Under the pieces are notes generated by a model. The model saw only the letters and a list, made by a program, of their open reading frames with translations. It was not told where the DNA came from and made no database searches. Positions 26,497-34,155 of a DNA stretch of 64,000 nt are shown here, piece after piece. A program made the translations under genes and the position numbers. Numbering within the stretch: position 1 is the stretch's first letter; each line of letters opens with the position of its first letter. The DNA is from Streptomyces barringtoniae. Lineage in GTDB: Bacteria; Actinomycetota; Actinomycetes; Streptomycetales; Streptomycetaceae. The stretch lies in the NCBI RefSeq assembly GCF_020819595.1, contig NZ_JAJHNP010000004.1:186001-250000 (forward strand), given 5' to 3'.

Positions 26497-27285
26497 ATGC
26501 CCTATCTCAACAGCCCGGTCGTTCCGGCCGGCACTCTCGCCCGAGTCCCGCAGCCCAGCCTGCCCGGCGGTGACGGGCTGCTGCTGCGCCCCTGGCGGGC
26601 GAAGGACGCGCCCGCGGTGTACGCCGCCTTCCAGGATCCGCTGATGCACCAGTGGCACATCAGGTCCGCCGACTCCGAGCAGGAGGTCGCGGACTGGATC
26701 GCGCAGTGGCAGAGCTGCTGGACGGACGAGTGCCAGGCCCAGTGGGCCGTCGTGGACGCGGACACCGACGAACTGCTGGGCCGCGTCGCGCTGCGCCAGA
26801 TCCTGCTCGACGACGGCTGCGCCGAGGTCGCGTACTGGACGGTGGCACGCGCGCGCGGCCGGGGCGTCGCGGTGCGGGCCACCACCACGCTGTCCCGCTG
26901 GGCGTTCGAGGAGATCGGTCTGCACCGTCTCGAACTCTCGTGCTGGCAGCCGTCCTGCTCGGCACGGTCTTCGGCGCCCTGTCCCAACGCGCTCGGCATG
27001 CTCGTGCGCGAACGCGAGTCGATCAGCGGCATCAACACCTTCCTGCTGCTGCCGCTGACCTTCCTCTCCAGCGCCTTCATGGCACTGTCGCAGATGCCCG
27101 GCTGGATGCGGCACATCGCCGACTTCAATCCGCTCGACTGGGCGATGGTGGCGGGCCGTTCCGCGATGTCCGGGCGTTCCGACTGGGGCGTGGTCCTCAG
27201 CCGGGGCGGCGCGCTGCTCGGGCTCGCCGTCGCGGCGGTGTGGCTGTCGATCCGCACCTTCCGTTCCTACCAGCGGTCGGTGTGA
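26497..27285 (+). pseudogene. Truncated GNAT acetyltransferase fused to an ABC-2 permease remnant
   Basis: The first 148 codons encode a GNAT acetyltransferase (LLLRPWRAKDAPAVYAAFQDP, then VAYWTVARARGRGVAVRATTTLSRWAFEEIGLHRLELS). At the point where GNAT proteins continue with N-A-S-xx-VA..., near 26,940, the sequence becomes the end of an ABC-2-type permease: NALGMLVRERESISGINTFLLLPLTFLSSAF and membrane helices. The permease part is in a different frame just after the junction (LVLAAVLLGTVFGALS) and shifts into the current frame at a CCC run at 26,983-26,985. The result looks like a deletion fusion with a frameshift. An intact 262-codon frame survives, but GNAT lacks its C terminus, so function is unlikely. 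Confidence 0.75.
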
Positions 27286-27296
27286 TGATGTAGGAC

Positions 27297-28229
27297 ATGC
27301 CGCCCTACGACCTCGCGAACCGGCTCGTCGTCGGTGTCGCCTCCAGCGCCCTGTTCGACCTGCGGGAGTCGGACGCGGTCTTCCGCGAGCAGGGCGAGGA
27401 GGCCTACCGGGCCTACCAGGAGCAGAACGTCGACAACACGCTCCGGCCCGGCGTCGCGTTCGCGTTCATCCGCAGGCTGCTGTCGCTGAACGACCTCGGC
27501 GAGCCGGGCGATCCGCTCGTCGAGGTCATCATCCTCTCCCGCAACGACCCCGACACCGGCCTGCGGGTCATGCGGTCGATCGAGGCCCATGAACTGCCGG
27601 TCAGCCGGGCCGTGTTCATGCAGGGCAGGGCGCCGTACGCGTTCATGACCGCGCTGAACATGTCCCTGTTCCTGTCCGCGAACGGCGACGACGTACGCGA
27701 GGCGGTCGCGGCCGGCCTGCCCGCCGGGCATGTGCTCGGATCGTCGTACGCGGACGACCCGGACGACCCGGAGCTGCGGATCGCGTTCGACTTCGACGGG
27801 GTGCTCGCCGGCGATGCCGCCGAGCAGATCTACCAGTCCGGCGGTCTGGAGGAGTTCCGCGCGCACGAGACCCGCAACGCGGCGACCCCGCACGACCCGG
27901 GACCGCTGCGGGACTTCCTCGCCGGTGTGAACCGGATACAGCGGCGCGAGGAGGAACGGCGCAGGACCGACCCGGACTACCCGAGCCGGGTCCACGTCTC
28001 CATCGTGACCGCGCGTGCCGCGCCGGCCCACGAGAGGGCCGTGCGGAGCCTGAAGCAGTGGGGTGTGACGGTCAACGGCGCCTTCTTCCTCGGAGGCATC
28101 GAGAAAGGCGCGGTGATGAAGGTGCTCAGACCGCACATCTTCTTCGACGACCAGGTCACACATCTGCAGAGCACGTCGCGGACCACACCGAGCGTGCACG
28201 TCCCGTTCGGCAAGATCAACGAGACGTGA
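27297..28229 (+). CDS. Cytosolic 5'-nucleotidase I family protein
   Basis: The 310-residue protein matches the cytosolic 5'-nucleotidase type 1 family (NT5C1-like), which removes phosphate from nucleoside monophosphates using an Asp nucleophile in a HAD-like fold. Key segments are ALFDLRESDAVF near the N terminus, IAFDFDGVLAGDAAE (about 161-175), which carries the DxD, and HIFFDDQ near the C terminus that gives the Mg-binding acidic pair. It starts at ATG 27297, 11 bases after the fusion pseudogene, and is convergent with a siderophore-interacting protein. Bacterial members are rather rare but known in Streptomyces. Confidence 0.85.
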   Translation: MPPYDLANRLVVGVASSALFDLRESDAVFREQGEEAYRAYQEQNVDNTLRPGVAFAFIRRLLSLNDLGEPGDPLVEVIILSRNDPDTGLRVMRSIEAHELPVSRAVFMQGRAPYAFMTALNMSLFLSANGDDVREAVAAGLPAGHVLGSSYADDPDDPELRIAFDFDGVLAGDAAEQIYQSGGLEEFRAHETRNAATPHDPGPLRDFLAGVNRIQRREEERRRTDPDYPSRVHVSIVTARAAPAHERAVRSLKQWGVTVNGAFFLGGIEKGAVMKVLRPHIFFDDQVTHLQSTSRTTPSVHVPFGKINET

Positions 28230-28242
28230 GCGCGGGCCGGTC

Positions 28243-29088
28243 TCAGGCCGCCGCCGCGCCGCTCTCCTGCTCGGCCTCGATACGGGCGTTCCACTCGCGC
28301 TTGGAGGCCTGCCAGCCGTCCTCGTTGTGGCCCAGGCGCCAGTAGCCGGAGATCGACAGGTCCTCGCGCGGGATGCTCAGGTCGACCCGCAGCAGCCGGC
28401 GCAGCTCCTTCACGAAGCCCGCCTCGCCGTGCACGAACGCGTGCACCCGGCCCTCGGGGAACTCAAGGGCGCGTACGGCCTCCAGCAGCGCCTCGCCGAC
28501 CGGCCGGTCGCCGCGGTGCAGCCAGACGACCGCCACATCGGAGTCGATCTTCTGCTCCTCCTCCGGGCCGGACACCTCCACGAAGGCATGGGCGCGGGCG
28601 CCGGCGGGCAGCGCCTCCAGGGACCGCGCGATCGCGGGCAGCGCGCTCTCGTCACCGGCGAGCAGATGCCAGTCGGCCGCGGGGTCGGGGGCATAGGCGC
28701 CGCCGGGGCCCATGAAGCGCACCGCCTCGCCCGGCCGCACCCGGGCGGCCCACGGCCCGGCCAGGCCCTCGTCGCCGTGGACGACGAAGTCGAGGGTCAG
28801 CTCGCGGTGTTCGGGATTCCAGGCGCGCACGGTGTAGGTCCGGGTCACCGGCCACTGCTCCCGCGGGAACTCCGCCCGGATCCGCTCCAGGTCGAAGGGC
28901 TCCGGGTAGGTCACGCCCTCGGGGCCGAAGAGCAGCTTCACATAGTGGTCGGTGCAGGTGTCCGCCGCGAAGTCGGCCAGGCCCTCGCCGCCGAGCACCA
29001 CCCGCTGCATGTGCGGGGTCAGCCGCTCGGTGCGGACCACATGGGCGGTGCGGGTCTTGCGCGGCTTCCGTACCGGACGCTCTGCCAT
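28243..29088 (-). CDS. Siderophore-interacting protein (FAD-dependent ferric reductase)
   Basis: This 281-residue protein belongs to the ViuB/SIP family, flavoproteins that reduce ferric siderophores in the cytosol to free iron. The RTYTVR motif (RxYT) binds FAD in the N-terminal barrel; WHLLAGDESALPAI opens the NAD(P)H-binding half, and GYWRLGHNEDGWQASK is the family's C-terminal block. I chose ATG 29088 because GGAGG lies about 6 bases upstream. A palindrome resembling the DmdR/IdeR iron box lies about 20 bases before the start, so iron repression is likely. Confidence 0.92.
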   Translation of the reverse strand: MAERPVRKPRKTRTAHVVRTERLTPHMQRVVLGGEGLADFAADTCTDHYVKLLFGPEGVTYPEPFDLERIRAEFPREQWPVTRTYTVRAWNPEHRELTLDFVVHGDEGLAGPWAARVRPGEAVRFMGPGGAYAPDPAADWHLLAGDESALPAIARSLEALPAGARAHAFVEVSGPEEEQKIDSDVAVVWLHRGDRPVGEALLEAVRALEFPEGRVHAFVHGEAGFVKELRRLLRVDLSIPREDLSISGYWRLGHNEDGWQASKREWNARIEAEQESGAAAA

Positions 29089-29108
29089 CACGACCTCCAG
29101 CAAGATGG

Positions 29109-29127
29109 TTAGGTTTACCTAAGTTAG
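29109..29127. promoter_or_regulatory. Putative iron box (DmdR/IdeR type)
   Basis: The 19 bases TTAGGTTTACCTAAGTTAG include the palindrome TTAGGT-TT-ACCTAA. By my alignment 14 of 19 positions fit the actinobacterial iron-regulator consensus TTAGGTTAGSCTWACCTAA. It sits in the promoter position for the siderophore-interacting protein gene at 28,243-29,088. Confidence 0.65.
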
Positions 29128-29218
29128 CACCTCGCTCTGTGGTCACACCTCGCTCCCGGCCCCTGACGGAGAGCCCTTTGCCGGAATATTCCGGTCGCCG
29201 CGCATATTCAGGTCACCG

Positions 29219-30148
29219 TCACCCGGGTTCCACGGCGAGTGTGGTCAACAGCCGCTGCAGGGAGCCGCCGAGCCCCCAGCGCCTGGCCAGCTGCTCCAGG
29301 CCCGCCGGGTCCCGAGGGGCGTGCGGCAGGGCCGTGTCGACGTCCGGCAGCGGTACGTCGTCCGCCACCCGCACCACCTTCGGCGCGACCGCCAGGTACG
29401 GGCCGGCCTCGGTGAGCCGCTTGCGCTGCGACGGCGTGAGCCTGGCCCGCGGGTCGTCGACCGCCGTCATGATCCCGGCCAGGTCGCCGAACTCGGCGAG
29501 CAGCTTGGCAGCCGTCTTCTCGCCGATCCCGGGCACGCCCGGCAGGCCGTCGCTCGGGTCGCCGCGCAGCAGCGCCAGATCCGCGTACCCCCGCCCGTCG
29601 ACGCCATACTTCTCGCGCAGCACCGCCTCGTCGGTCAGCTGCAGGGTGCCGACGCCCTTCAGCGGATACAGCACCCGGATCCCGCGCGCGTCGTCCACCA
29701 GCTGGTACAGGTCGCGGTCGCCGGTGACGATGTCCACCGGGCCCTCGGCGCGCGCGGTGAACGTGCCGATCACGTCGTCCGCCTCGTACTCCGCGACGCC
29801 GACCCGGGCGATGCCGAGCGCGTCCAGCACCTCCTCGATGACCGGAACCTGCGGGGAGAGGGTGTCCGGCACGACCTCCTCGTCCGGCGCGTCCTCGTGT
29901 TCCTCGGCGACCCGGTGCGCCTTGTAGGTGGGGATGAGGTCCACCCGCCACTGCGGCCGCCAGTCGGCGTCCATACAGGCCACCAGGTGCTGCGGCCGGT
30001 GGTCCCTGACCAGCCGGTCGATGAAGTCCAGCAGTCCGCGTACGGCGTTCACCGGCGTGCCGTCCGGTGCCTTCACGGAGTCCGGGACGCCGAAATAGGC
30101 GCGGAAGTACAGCGATGCGGTGTCGAGCAGCATGAGTCGTCCGGTCAC
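29219..30148 (-). CDS. 5'-3' exonuclease (DNA polymerase I N-terminal-like)
   Basis: The 309-residue protein is a stand-alone PIN/FEN-type 5'-3' exonuclease like the N-terminal domain of DNA polymerase I. Recognisable parts are MLLDTASLYFRAYFG, an acidic metal cluster in EYEADDVIGT and DIVTGDRDLYQLV, and the helix-hairpin-helix DGLPGVPGIGEKTAAKLL. It should degrade flaps or RNA primers. The GTG start at 30148 gives the expected N terminus; longer frames upstream run through 390 bases without similarity. It has a divergent cupin regulator as its upstream neighbour. Confidence 0.92.
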   Translation of the reverse strand: MTGRLMLLDTASLYFRAYFGVPDSVKAPDGTPVNAVRGLLDFIDRLVRDHRPQHLVACMDADWRPQWRVDLIPTYKAHRVAEEHEDAPDEEVVPDTLSPQVPVIEEVLDALGIARVGVAEYEADDVIGTFTARAEGPVDIVTGDRDLYQLVDDARGIRVLYPLKGVGTLQLTDEAVLREKYGVDGRGYADLALLRGDPSDGLPGVPGIGEKTAAKLLAEFGDLAGIMTAVDDPRARLTPSQRKRLTEAGPYLAVAPKVVRVADDVPLPDVDTALPHAPRDPAGLEQLARRWGLGGSLQRLLTTLAVEPG

Positions 30149-30564
30149 GTTCGCATCATGCCGCACCGCACCGACAGCGCCGTGTTCGCCGGGCTCGAGC
30201 GCGCCCGTGCCAGGAAGGAGCCGGTCGCCGGCGCCCTGTGGTCCCGCCCTGGCGCGGCGCTTTCCCGGCACGGTAAGGATCCGGCCAACCACGGTCCGTG
30301 ACGACCCTTGGCCCCCGCCCGGGCCCCCGGCCCTGCTGGTCGGCATGTTCGCCCCGGGCCCGGACCCCGCCAGGGACCGGCCCGGGGCCCCGTCACGCTG
30401 GCGCGAACCGTGAGGGTGGCGGCTCGGCAGCATGTCGGGTATGTGACAGCGACGTGAAACGGTTTGCCGAACATGCGTAGGGTGCAGAGAAGTCATCAGA
30501 AGAGGTGTGCCCCGAGCCGGGCACCCGGACAGTGGCACGACGAGCGAGGGAGGGAGCCGGAGCG
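30149..30564. other. Intergenic region between exonuclease and cupin-regulator genes
   Basis: These 416 bases lie between divergent genes. I find no supported coding gene. A 47-codon frame from the ATG near 30,158 lacks a ribosome site. The middle is GC-rich with inverted GGCCC/GGGCC tracts, and TAGGGT (30477-30482) is a candidate -10 for the regulator at 30,565. Confidence 0.4.
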
Positions 30565-31134
30565 ATGGGCGACCACAAAGAGCAGCCCGTGCGGGTGGGC
30601 GCGGCCGTCCGGCGACGCCGCCGTGCCCTGGACCTGACCCTCGCCGCCGTGGCCGAGCGCAGCGGTCTGTCGGTGCCCTTCCTCAGCCAGGTCGAGAACG
30701 ACCGGGCCCGCCCCAGCCGCACCTCGCTGGAGAAGCTCGCCGACGCCCTGCGCACCACGGCCGTCGAACTCCTCGCCGCCGCCGACCCGGCGGCCAGTGT
30801 GGACGTCGTACGCGCCGACCCGGCGGCCGAGGGCGGCTTCGAACCCCGGACCCGCTCCCTGGTGCGCGGCCACCACCAGCTGCACGCCTCCGAGTTCACC
30901 GGTGACCACGACGCCGGCCGCGAGTTCCAGCACCGCAACGACGAGCTGATGTACGTCGCCGACGGCGCGGTGGAGATAGAGGCCGAGGGGCGCGCGTATC
31001 GCCTCGGTCGCGGCGACACCCTGTATCTGACCGGTGGGGTCCGCCACCGGTGGCGGGCGACGGTGCCGGACACCCGGGTCGTCGTGGTGGCGGTCGCCGA
31101 GCACATCGAGGCCGTTCAGGACCGGTCGCGGTAG
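30565..31134 (+). CDS. XRE-family regulator with a cupin domain
   Basis: The 189-residue protein has an N-terminal helix-turn-helix (LDLTLAAVAERSGLSVPFLSQVENDRARPS) and a C-terminal cupin_2 beta-barrel with HRNDELMYVADGAVEIEAEGRAYRLGRGDTLYLTGGVRHRWRA. Such proteins (PuuR/SutR-like) often repress amine or sulfur metabolism by sensing a small ligand in the cupin. It starts at ATG 30565 with AGGGAG upstream. Its stop overlaps the start of the next gene by one base, implying an operon. Confidence 0.92.
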   Translation: MGDHKEQPVRVGAAVRRRRRALDLTLAAVAERSGLSVPFLSQVENDRARPSRTSLEKLADALRTTAVELLAAADPAASVDVVRADPAAEGGFEPRTRSLVRGHHQLHASEFTGDHDAGREFQHRNDELMYVADGAVEIEAEGRAYRLGRGDTLYLTGGVRHRWRATVPDTRVVVVAVAEHIEAVQDRSR

Positions 31135-31853
31135 TGCGGGTCGTCTCCCTGGTCCCGTCCCTCACCGAGGCGGTGGCCGTGACGCTGCCCGGGGTGCTGG
31201 CCGGCGCCACCGACTGGTGCACCCACCCGGCGGACCTGGACGTCACCCGGATCGGCGGCACGAAGAACCCCAAGCTCGACCGCATCCTCGCCCTCGCTCC
31301 CGACCTGGTGATCGCCAACGAGGAGGAGAACCGCGCCCCCGACCTGGACGCCCTGCGCGCCGCAGGCCTCGATGTGCTGGTCACCGAAGTGCGCAGCGTG
31401 CCGCGGGCCTTCACCGAACTGGAGCGCGTCCTCACTGCGTGCGGCGCGCCGGGGCGCCCGCGCTGGCTCGCCGAGGCGGAGGCGGCCTGGACCGCGCTGC
31501 CGCCGCCCGAGGGCCGTACGACGGCCGTGGTGCCGATCTGGCGCCGCCCCTGGATGGTCCTGGGCCGGGACACCTTCGCCGGCGACGTCCTGGCCCGCCT
31601 CGGCGTCGACCACCTGTACGCCGGTCACCCCGACCGTTACCCCCGCGTCCCGTTGGACGAACTGCGGGCGGCGGCCCCGGACGTGGTGGTGCTGCCCGAC
31701 GAGCCCTACCGCTTCACCGCCGACGACGGCCCGGAGGCCTTCCCCGGCCTGCCCTGCGCCCTGGTCAGCGGGCGGCACCTGACCTGGTACGGCCCGTCTC
31801 TGGCCGAGGCGCCAGGGGTGCTGGCCGAGGCGCTGCGAGCAACTCGCCGCTGA
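31134..31853 (+). CDS. BtuF-like metal-chelate-binding protein without a signal peptide
   Basis: The 239-residue product has the fold pattern of helical-backbone periplasmic binding proteins for vitamin B12 or ferric siderophores: RVVSLVPSLTEAVAV, a GATDWC loop, NPKLDRILALAPDLVIANEEEN, and LPDEPYRF. Unlike ABC-transporter components it starts directly at the mature domain, and the GTG at 31134 overlaps the preceding stop, so I see no export signal. It may be a cytosolic binding protein or partner of the cupin regulator. Its 3' end overlaps the convergent TDT gene by 89 bases. Confidence 0.85.
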   Translation: MRVVSLVPSLTEAVAVTLPGVLAGATDWCTHPADLDVTRIGGTKNPKLDRILALAPDLVIANEEENRAPDLDALRAAGLDVLVTEVRSVPRAFTELERVLTACGAPGRPRWLAEAEAAWTALPPPEGRTTAVVPIWRRPWMVLGRDTFAGDVLARLGVDHLYAGHPDRYPRVPLDELRAAAPDVVVLPDEPYRFTADDGPEAFPGLPCALVSGRHLTWYGPSLAEAPGVLAEALRATRR

Positions 31854-32928
31854 GCAGCCCGCGTACGGTGCCGGCGGCGGCCGCCGCCCAGGCCGCGGCG
31901 AGCAGGGCGTACAGCCCGACGGCCAGCGCGTCGAAGACCGCCAGGCCGGTGTGCCGGGCGAGCGCCATGGCGCCGGTGACACACGTACCCACCGGGAAGG
32001 TGAACGCCCACCAGCTCATCGCGAACCTCATGCCCCGCCGGCGGGCCCGCACCACGTGCGCGGTCGCCAGCGCCAGCCACAGCAGCGCGCACCCCATGAC
32101 CGGCACCCCGTACAGGACGGCGAAGACGGGCAGGCCACGGGCGTCCGCGGCCGGGACGACCCCCGGAGCCGCGTCCGCGATCTTGCCGACCGCGGTGGTG
32201 GACTGCCCGAGCGGGCCGAGGACCAGGAACAGGGTCGGGGTGAGGGCGAGCGGCAGCGGGTCCGAGACCAGCCGCGCGAAGACCAGCGACAGCATCAGCA
32301 GCGTCGCGAGCAGGCTCAGCCCGAACAGCGCGAGACAGGCCAGCAGCAGGGTCTCGCGGGGCTGGCCCGCCGGCAGGTACGGCACCAGCAGCGGGCCGAG
32401 CGCGGCCGACACCATGGGCGCGACCAGCGGCAGCAGCCAGGCCGGACTCGCCTGCGCGGGCTCGACGCGATGCCGTACGGCCATCAGGTACGGCACGGCC
32501 ACGGCGGCGGCGAGCCCGACCGCCGTACCCGCGGTGAACAGTACGGCGTCCAGGGCGACGGCCGTGCCGGTGCCGATCAGGTCCCGCCCGGCCGTCATGG
32601 CACCGCCGCCGACCGCCAGCAGGGCCATCGACAGGCAGCCGTAGAAGGGGGCCATGGCCGGGTCCAGGAGATCCGCGCGGGCCCGGTCGCCATGGCGGGT
32701 CCAGCGCAGGGCCCGGGCCCCGAGCAGGGTCACCAGCATGATCAGGGACAGGACCCAGGTTCCGGCGAAGACATGGCGCAGAGCTGCCGCGTGCGCGGGC
32801 AGCGCGACGCCGGCCGAGCCGAGGATGGCGGTGCCCATGACGGTGGCGTACCAGTTGGGGCCGAGGTGGCGGACGAGGGCGGTACGGGGGACGGAAGGGG
32901 CGGGCAAGGGCTGGGCTGCGGTGACCAT
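31765..32928 (-). CDS. TDT-family (TehA-like) membrane transporter
   Basis: The 387-residue protein has about ten hydrophobic segments, starting with LGPNWYATVMGTAILGSAGVAL, a hallmark of the tellurite-resistance/dicarboxylate transporter family (TehA, SsuE-associated SLAC1-like). A later SWWAFTFPVGTCVTG segment is also typical. Family members export anions such as C4-dicarboxylates or sulfite. The start is ATG 32928. It is divergent from a LysR-type regulator, which probably controls it. Its 3' end overlaps the convergent BtuF-like gene by 89 bases. A far longer frame that extends past this start is antisense to LysR and not real. Confidence 0.9.
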   Translation of the reverse strand: MVTAAQPLPAPSVPRTALVRHLGPNWYATVMGTAILGSAGVALPAHAAALRHVFAGTWVLSLIMLVTLLGARALRWTRHGDRARADLLDPAMAPFYGCLSMALLAVGGGAMTAGRDLIGTGTAVALDAVLFTAGTAVGLAAAVAVPYLMAVRHRVEPAQASPAWLLPLVAPMVSAALGPLLVPYLPAGQPRETLLLACLALFGLSLLATLLMLSLVFARLVSDPLPLALTPTLFLVLGPLGQSTTAVGKIADAAPGVVPAADARGLPVFAVLYGVPVMGCALLWLALATAHVVRARRRGMRFAMSWWAFTFPVGTCVTGAMALARHTGLAVFDALAVGLYALLAAAWAAAAAGTVRGLLSGELLAAPRPAPLAPRPETGRTRSGAAR

Positions 32929-32985
32929 GGGATCACCGTGCCGCCGCCGCTCGCCCCTGACCAGGGGGTTCCTGTCTATCAGGGC

Positions 32986-33000
32986 ATAAGCTGGTCTTAT
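32986..33000. promoter_or_regulatory. T-N11-A palindrome overlapping the LysR start, probable LysR-type binding site
   Basis: ATAAG-CTGGT-CTTAT is a perfect 5-bp inverted repeat with LysR spacing (T-N11-A). It covers the ATG at 32,999. TAAGCT inside it resembles a -10 element, so the LysR mRNA may be leaderless and autoregulated. A further palindrome, CCCCT-GACC-AGGGG, lies at 32,954-32,966. Confidence 0.55.
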
Positions 33001-33952
33001 GAGTGAGGCGGAGGGACGGCGAGAGCCCACGGACCGAGAGCGCCGGGAACCGGAGCGCACGGCGTCACTGGCGCACCGGGTGCCCGACCTGGCCGCGCTG
33101 GAACTGCTGCTGGCGGTGGCGCGGCTGGGCAGCCTCGGTGCGGCGGCGCGCGAGGTCGGCATCACCCAGCCCGCCGCCAGCAGCCGGATCCGCTCCATGG
33201 AACGGCAACTCGGTGTTGCCCTCGTCGACCGCTCGCCCCGCGGCTCCCGGCTCACGGACGCGGGCGCCCTGGTGACGGACTGGGCCCGCCGTGTGGTCGA
33301 GGCGGCGGCGGCCTTCGACGCGGGCGCGCGGGCGCTGCGCGACCGGCGGGACTCGCGCCTCAGGGTCGCGGCGAGCATGACCATCGCCGAGTACCTGCTT
33401 CCGGGCTGGCTCCTCGCGCTGCACGCCGAGCGGCCCGACACGGCCGTGTCGCTGCTCGCGGGCAACTCGGCGAAGGTCGCGGAACTCCTGCTGGCCGGGG
33501 AGGCGGACCTCGGGTTCGTGGAGGGCCTGTCGGTCCCGACGGGACTGGACTCCGCCGTCATCGCCCGCGATCGCCTGATCGTCGTCACCGCGCCCGGCCA
33601 TCCCTGGGCCCGCCGCCGGCGCCCCGTGACGGCGGAGGAACTGGCGGGCACTGCGCTGATCCTCCGTGAACGCGGCTCCGGCACCCGGCAGGTCCTGGAC
33701 GCGGCGCTCGGCGGCCTCGCCCGGCCCCTGATCGAGCTGTCCTCGACCACGGCGGTCAAGGCATCGGCCGTCAGCGGCGCGGGCCCCTCGGTCCTCAGCG
33801 AGCTGGCGGTGGGGGAGGAGCTGGCGATGCGACGCCTGGTCAGCATCCCGGTGGAGGGTGTCTCCCTGCGGCGCGACCTGCGCGCGGTCTGGCCGACGGG
33901 GCACCGGCCCACCGGCCCGGCACGGGAACTGCTGTCGCTGACGCGGGGGTGA
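32999..33952 (+). CDS. LysR-family transcriptional regulator
   Basis: The 317-residue protein has the LysR helix-turn-helix (LELLLAVARLGSLGAAAREVGITQPAASSRIRSMERQLGV, residues about 32-70) after a charged N-terminal extension of about 30 residues, then the substrate-binding domain (LRVAASMTIAEYLLPGWL; LIVVTAPGHPWARRRRPV; ERGSGTRQVLDAAL). It is divergent from the TDT transporter at 31,765 and likely regulates it, as CysB- or TsaR-like LysR proteins do for anion exporters. It starts at ATG 32999, which overlaps a perfect palindrome. Confidence 0.93.
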   Translation: MSEAEGRREPTDRERREPERTASLAHRVPDLAALELLLAVARLGSLGAAAREVGITQPAASSRIRSMERQLGVALVDRSPRGSRLTDAGALVTDWARRVVEAAAAFDAGARALRDRRDSRLRVAASMTIAEYLLPGWLLALHAERPDTAVSLLAGNSAKVAELLLAGEADLGFVEGLSVPTGLDSAVIARDRLIVVTAPGHPWARRRRPVTAEELAGTALILRERGSGTRQVLDAALGGLARPLIELSSTTAVKASAVSGAGPSVLSELAVGEELAMRRLVSIPVEGVSLRRDLRAVWPTGHRPTGPARELLSLTRG

Positions 33953-34024
33953 CGGGTGCGGCCCGGCCGGGGCCGGCGGGGTGGGGTCGGCGGGGTGGGA
34001 TCGCTTGCCTCGAAGCCGCCGGTA

Positions 34025-34090
34025 CTGCAGCTCCCCAAGGGGCGCGGGGAACTGCGCGACCGGCCCGCCACGCACCCGCACCCGGCAATC
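34025..34090. repeat. Dispersed Streptomyces intergenic repeat, variant copy
   Basis: The stretch with CTGCAGCTCCCCAAGGGGCGCGGGGAACTGCGCGAC followed by CGCACCCGCACCC shares the CCCC-AAGGGGCGCGGGG and GCGCGAC modules with the copies at 15,318, 49,189 and 55,140. It lies in the 203-base gap between the LysR and phosphotransferase genes. Confidence 0.6.
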
Positions 34091-34155
34091 GACGGCGAAC
34101 TCCCGCGACGGCGGACCGCAAAACCCTTCGCCAAGCACCGCAGCGGCCAGGCACC

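Noticed and set aside
30158..30301. Short frame on the plus strand between the exonuclease and cupin-regulator genes
   Set aside because: No ribosome site and no recognisable protein; likely chance in GC-rich DNA.
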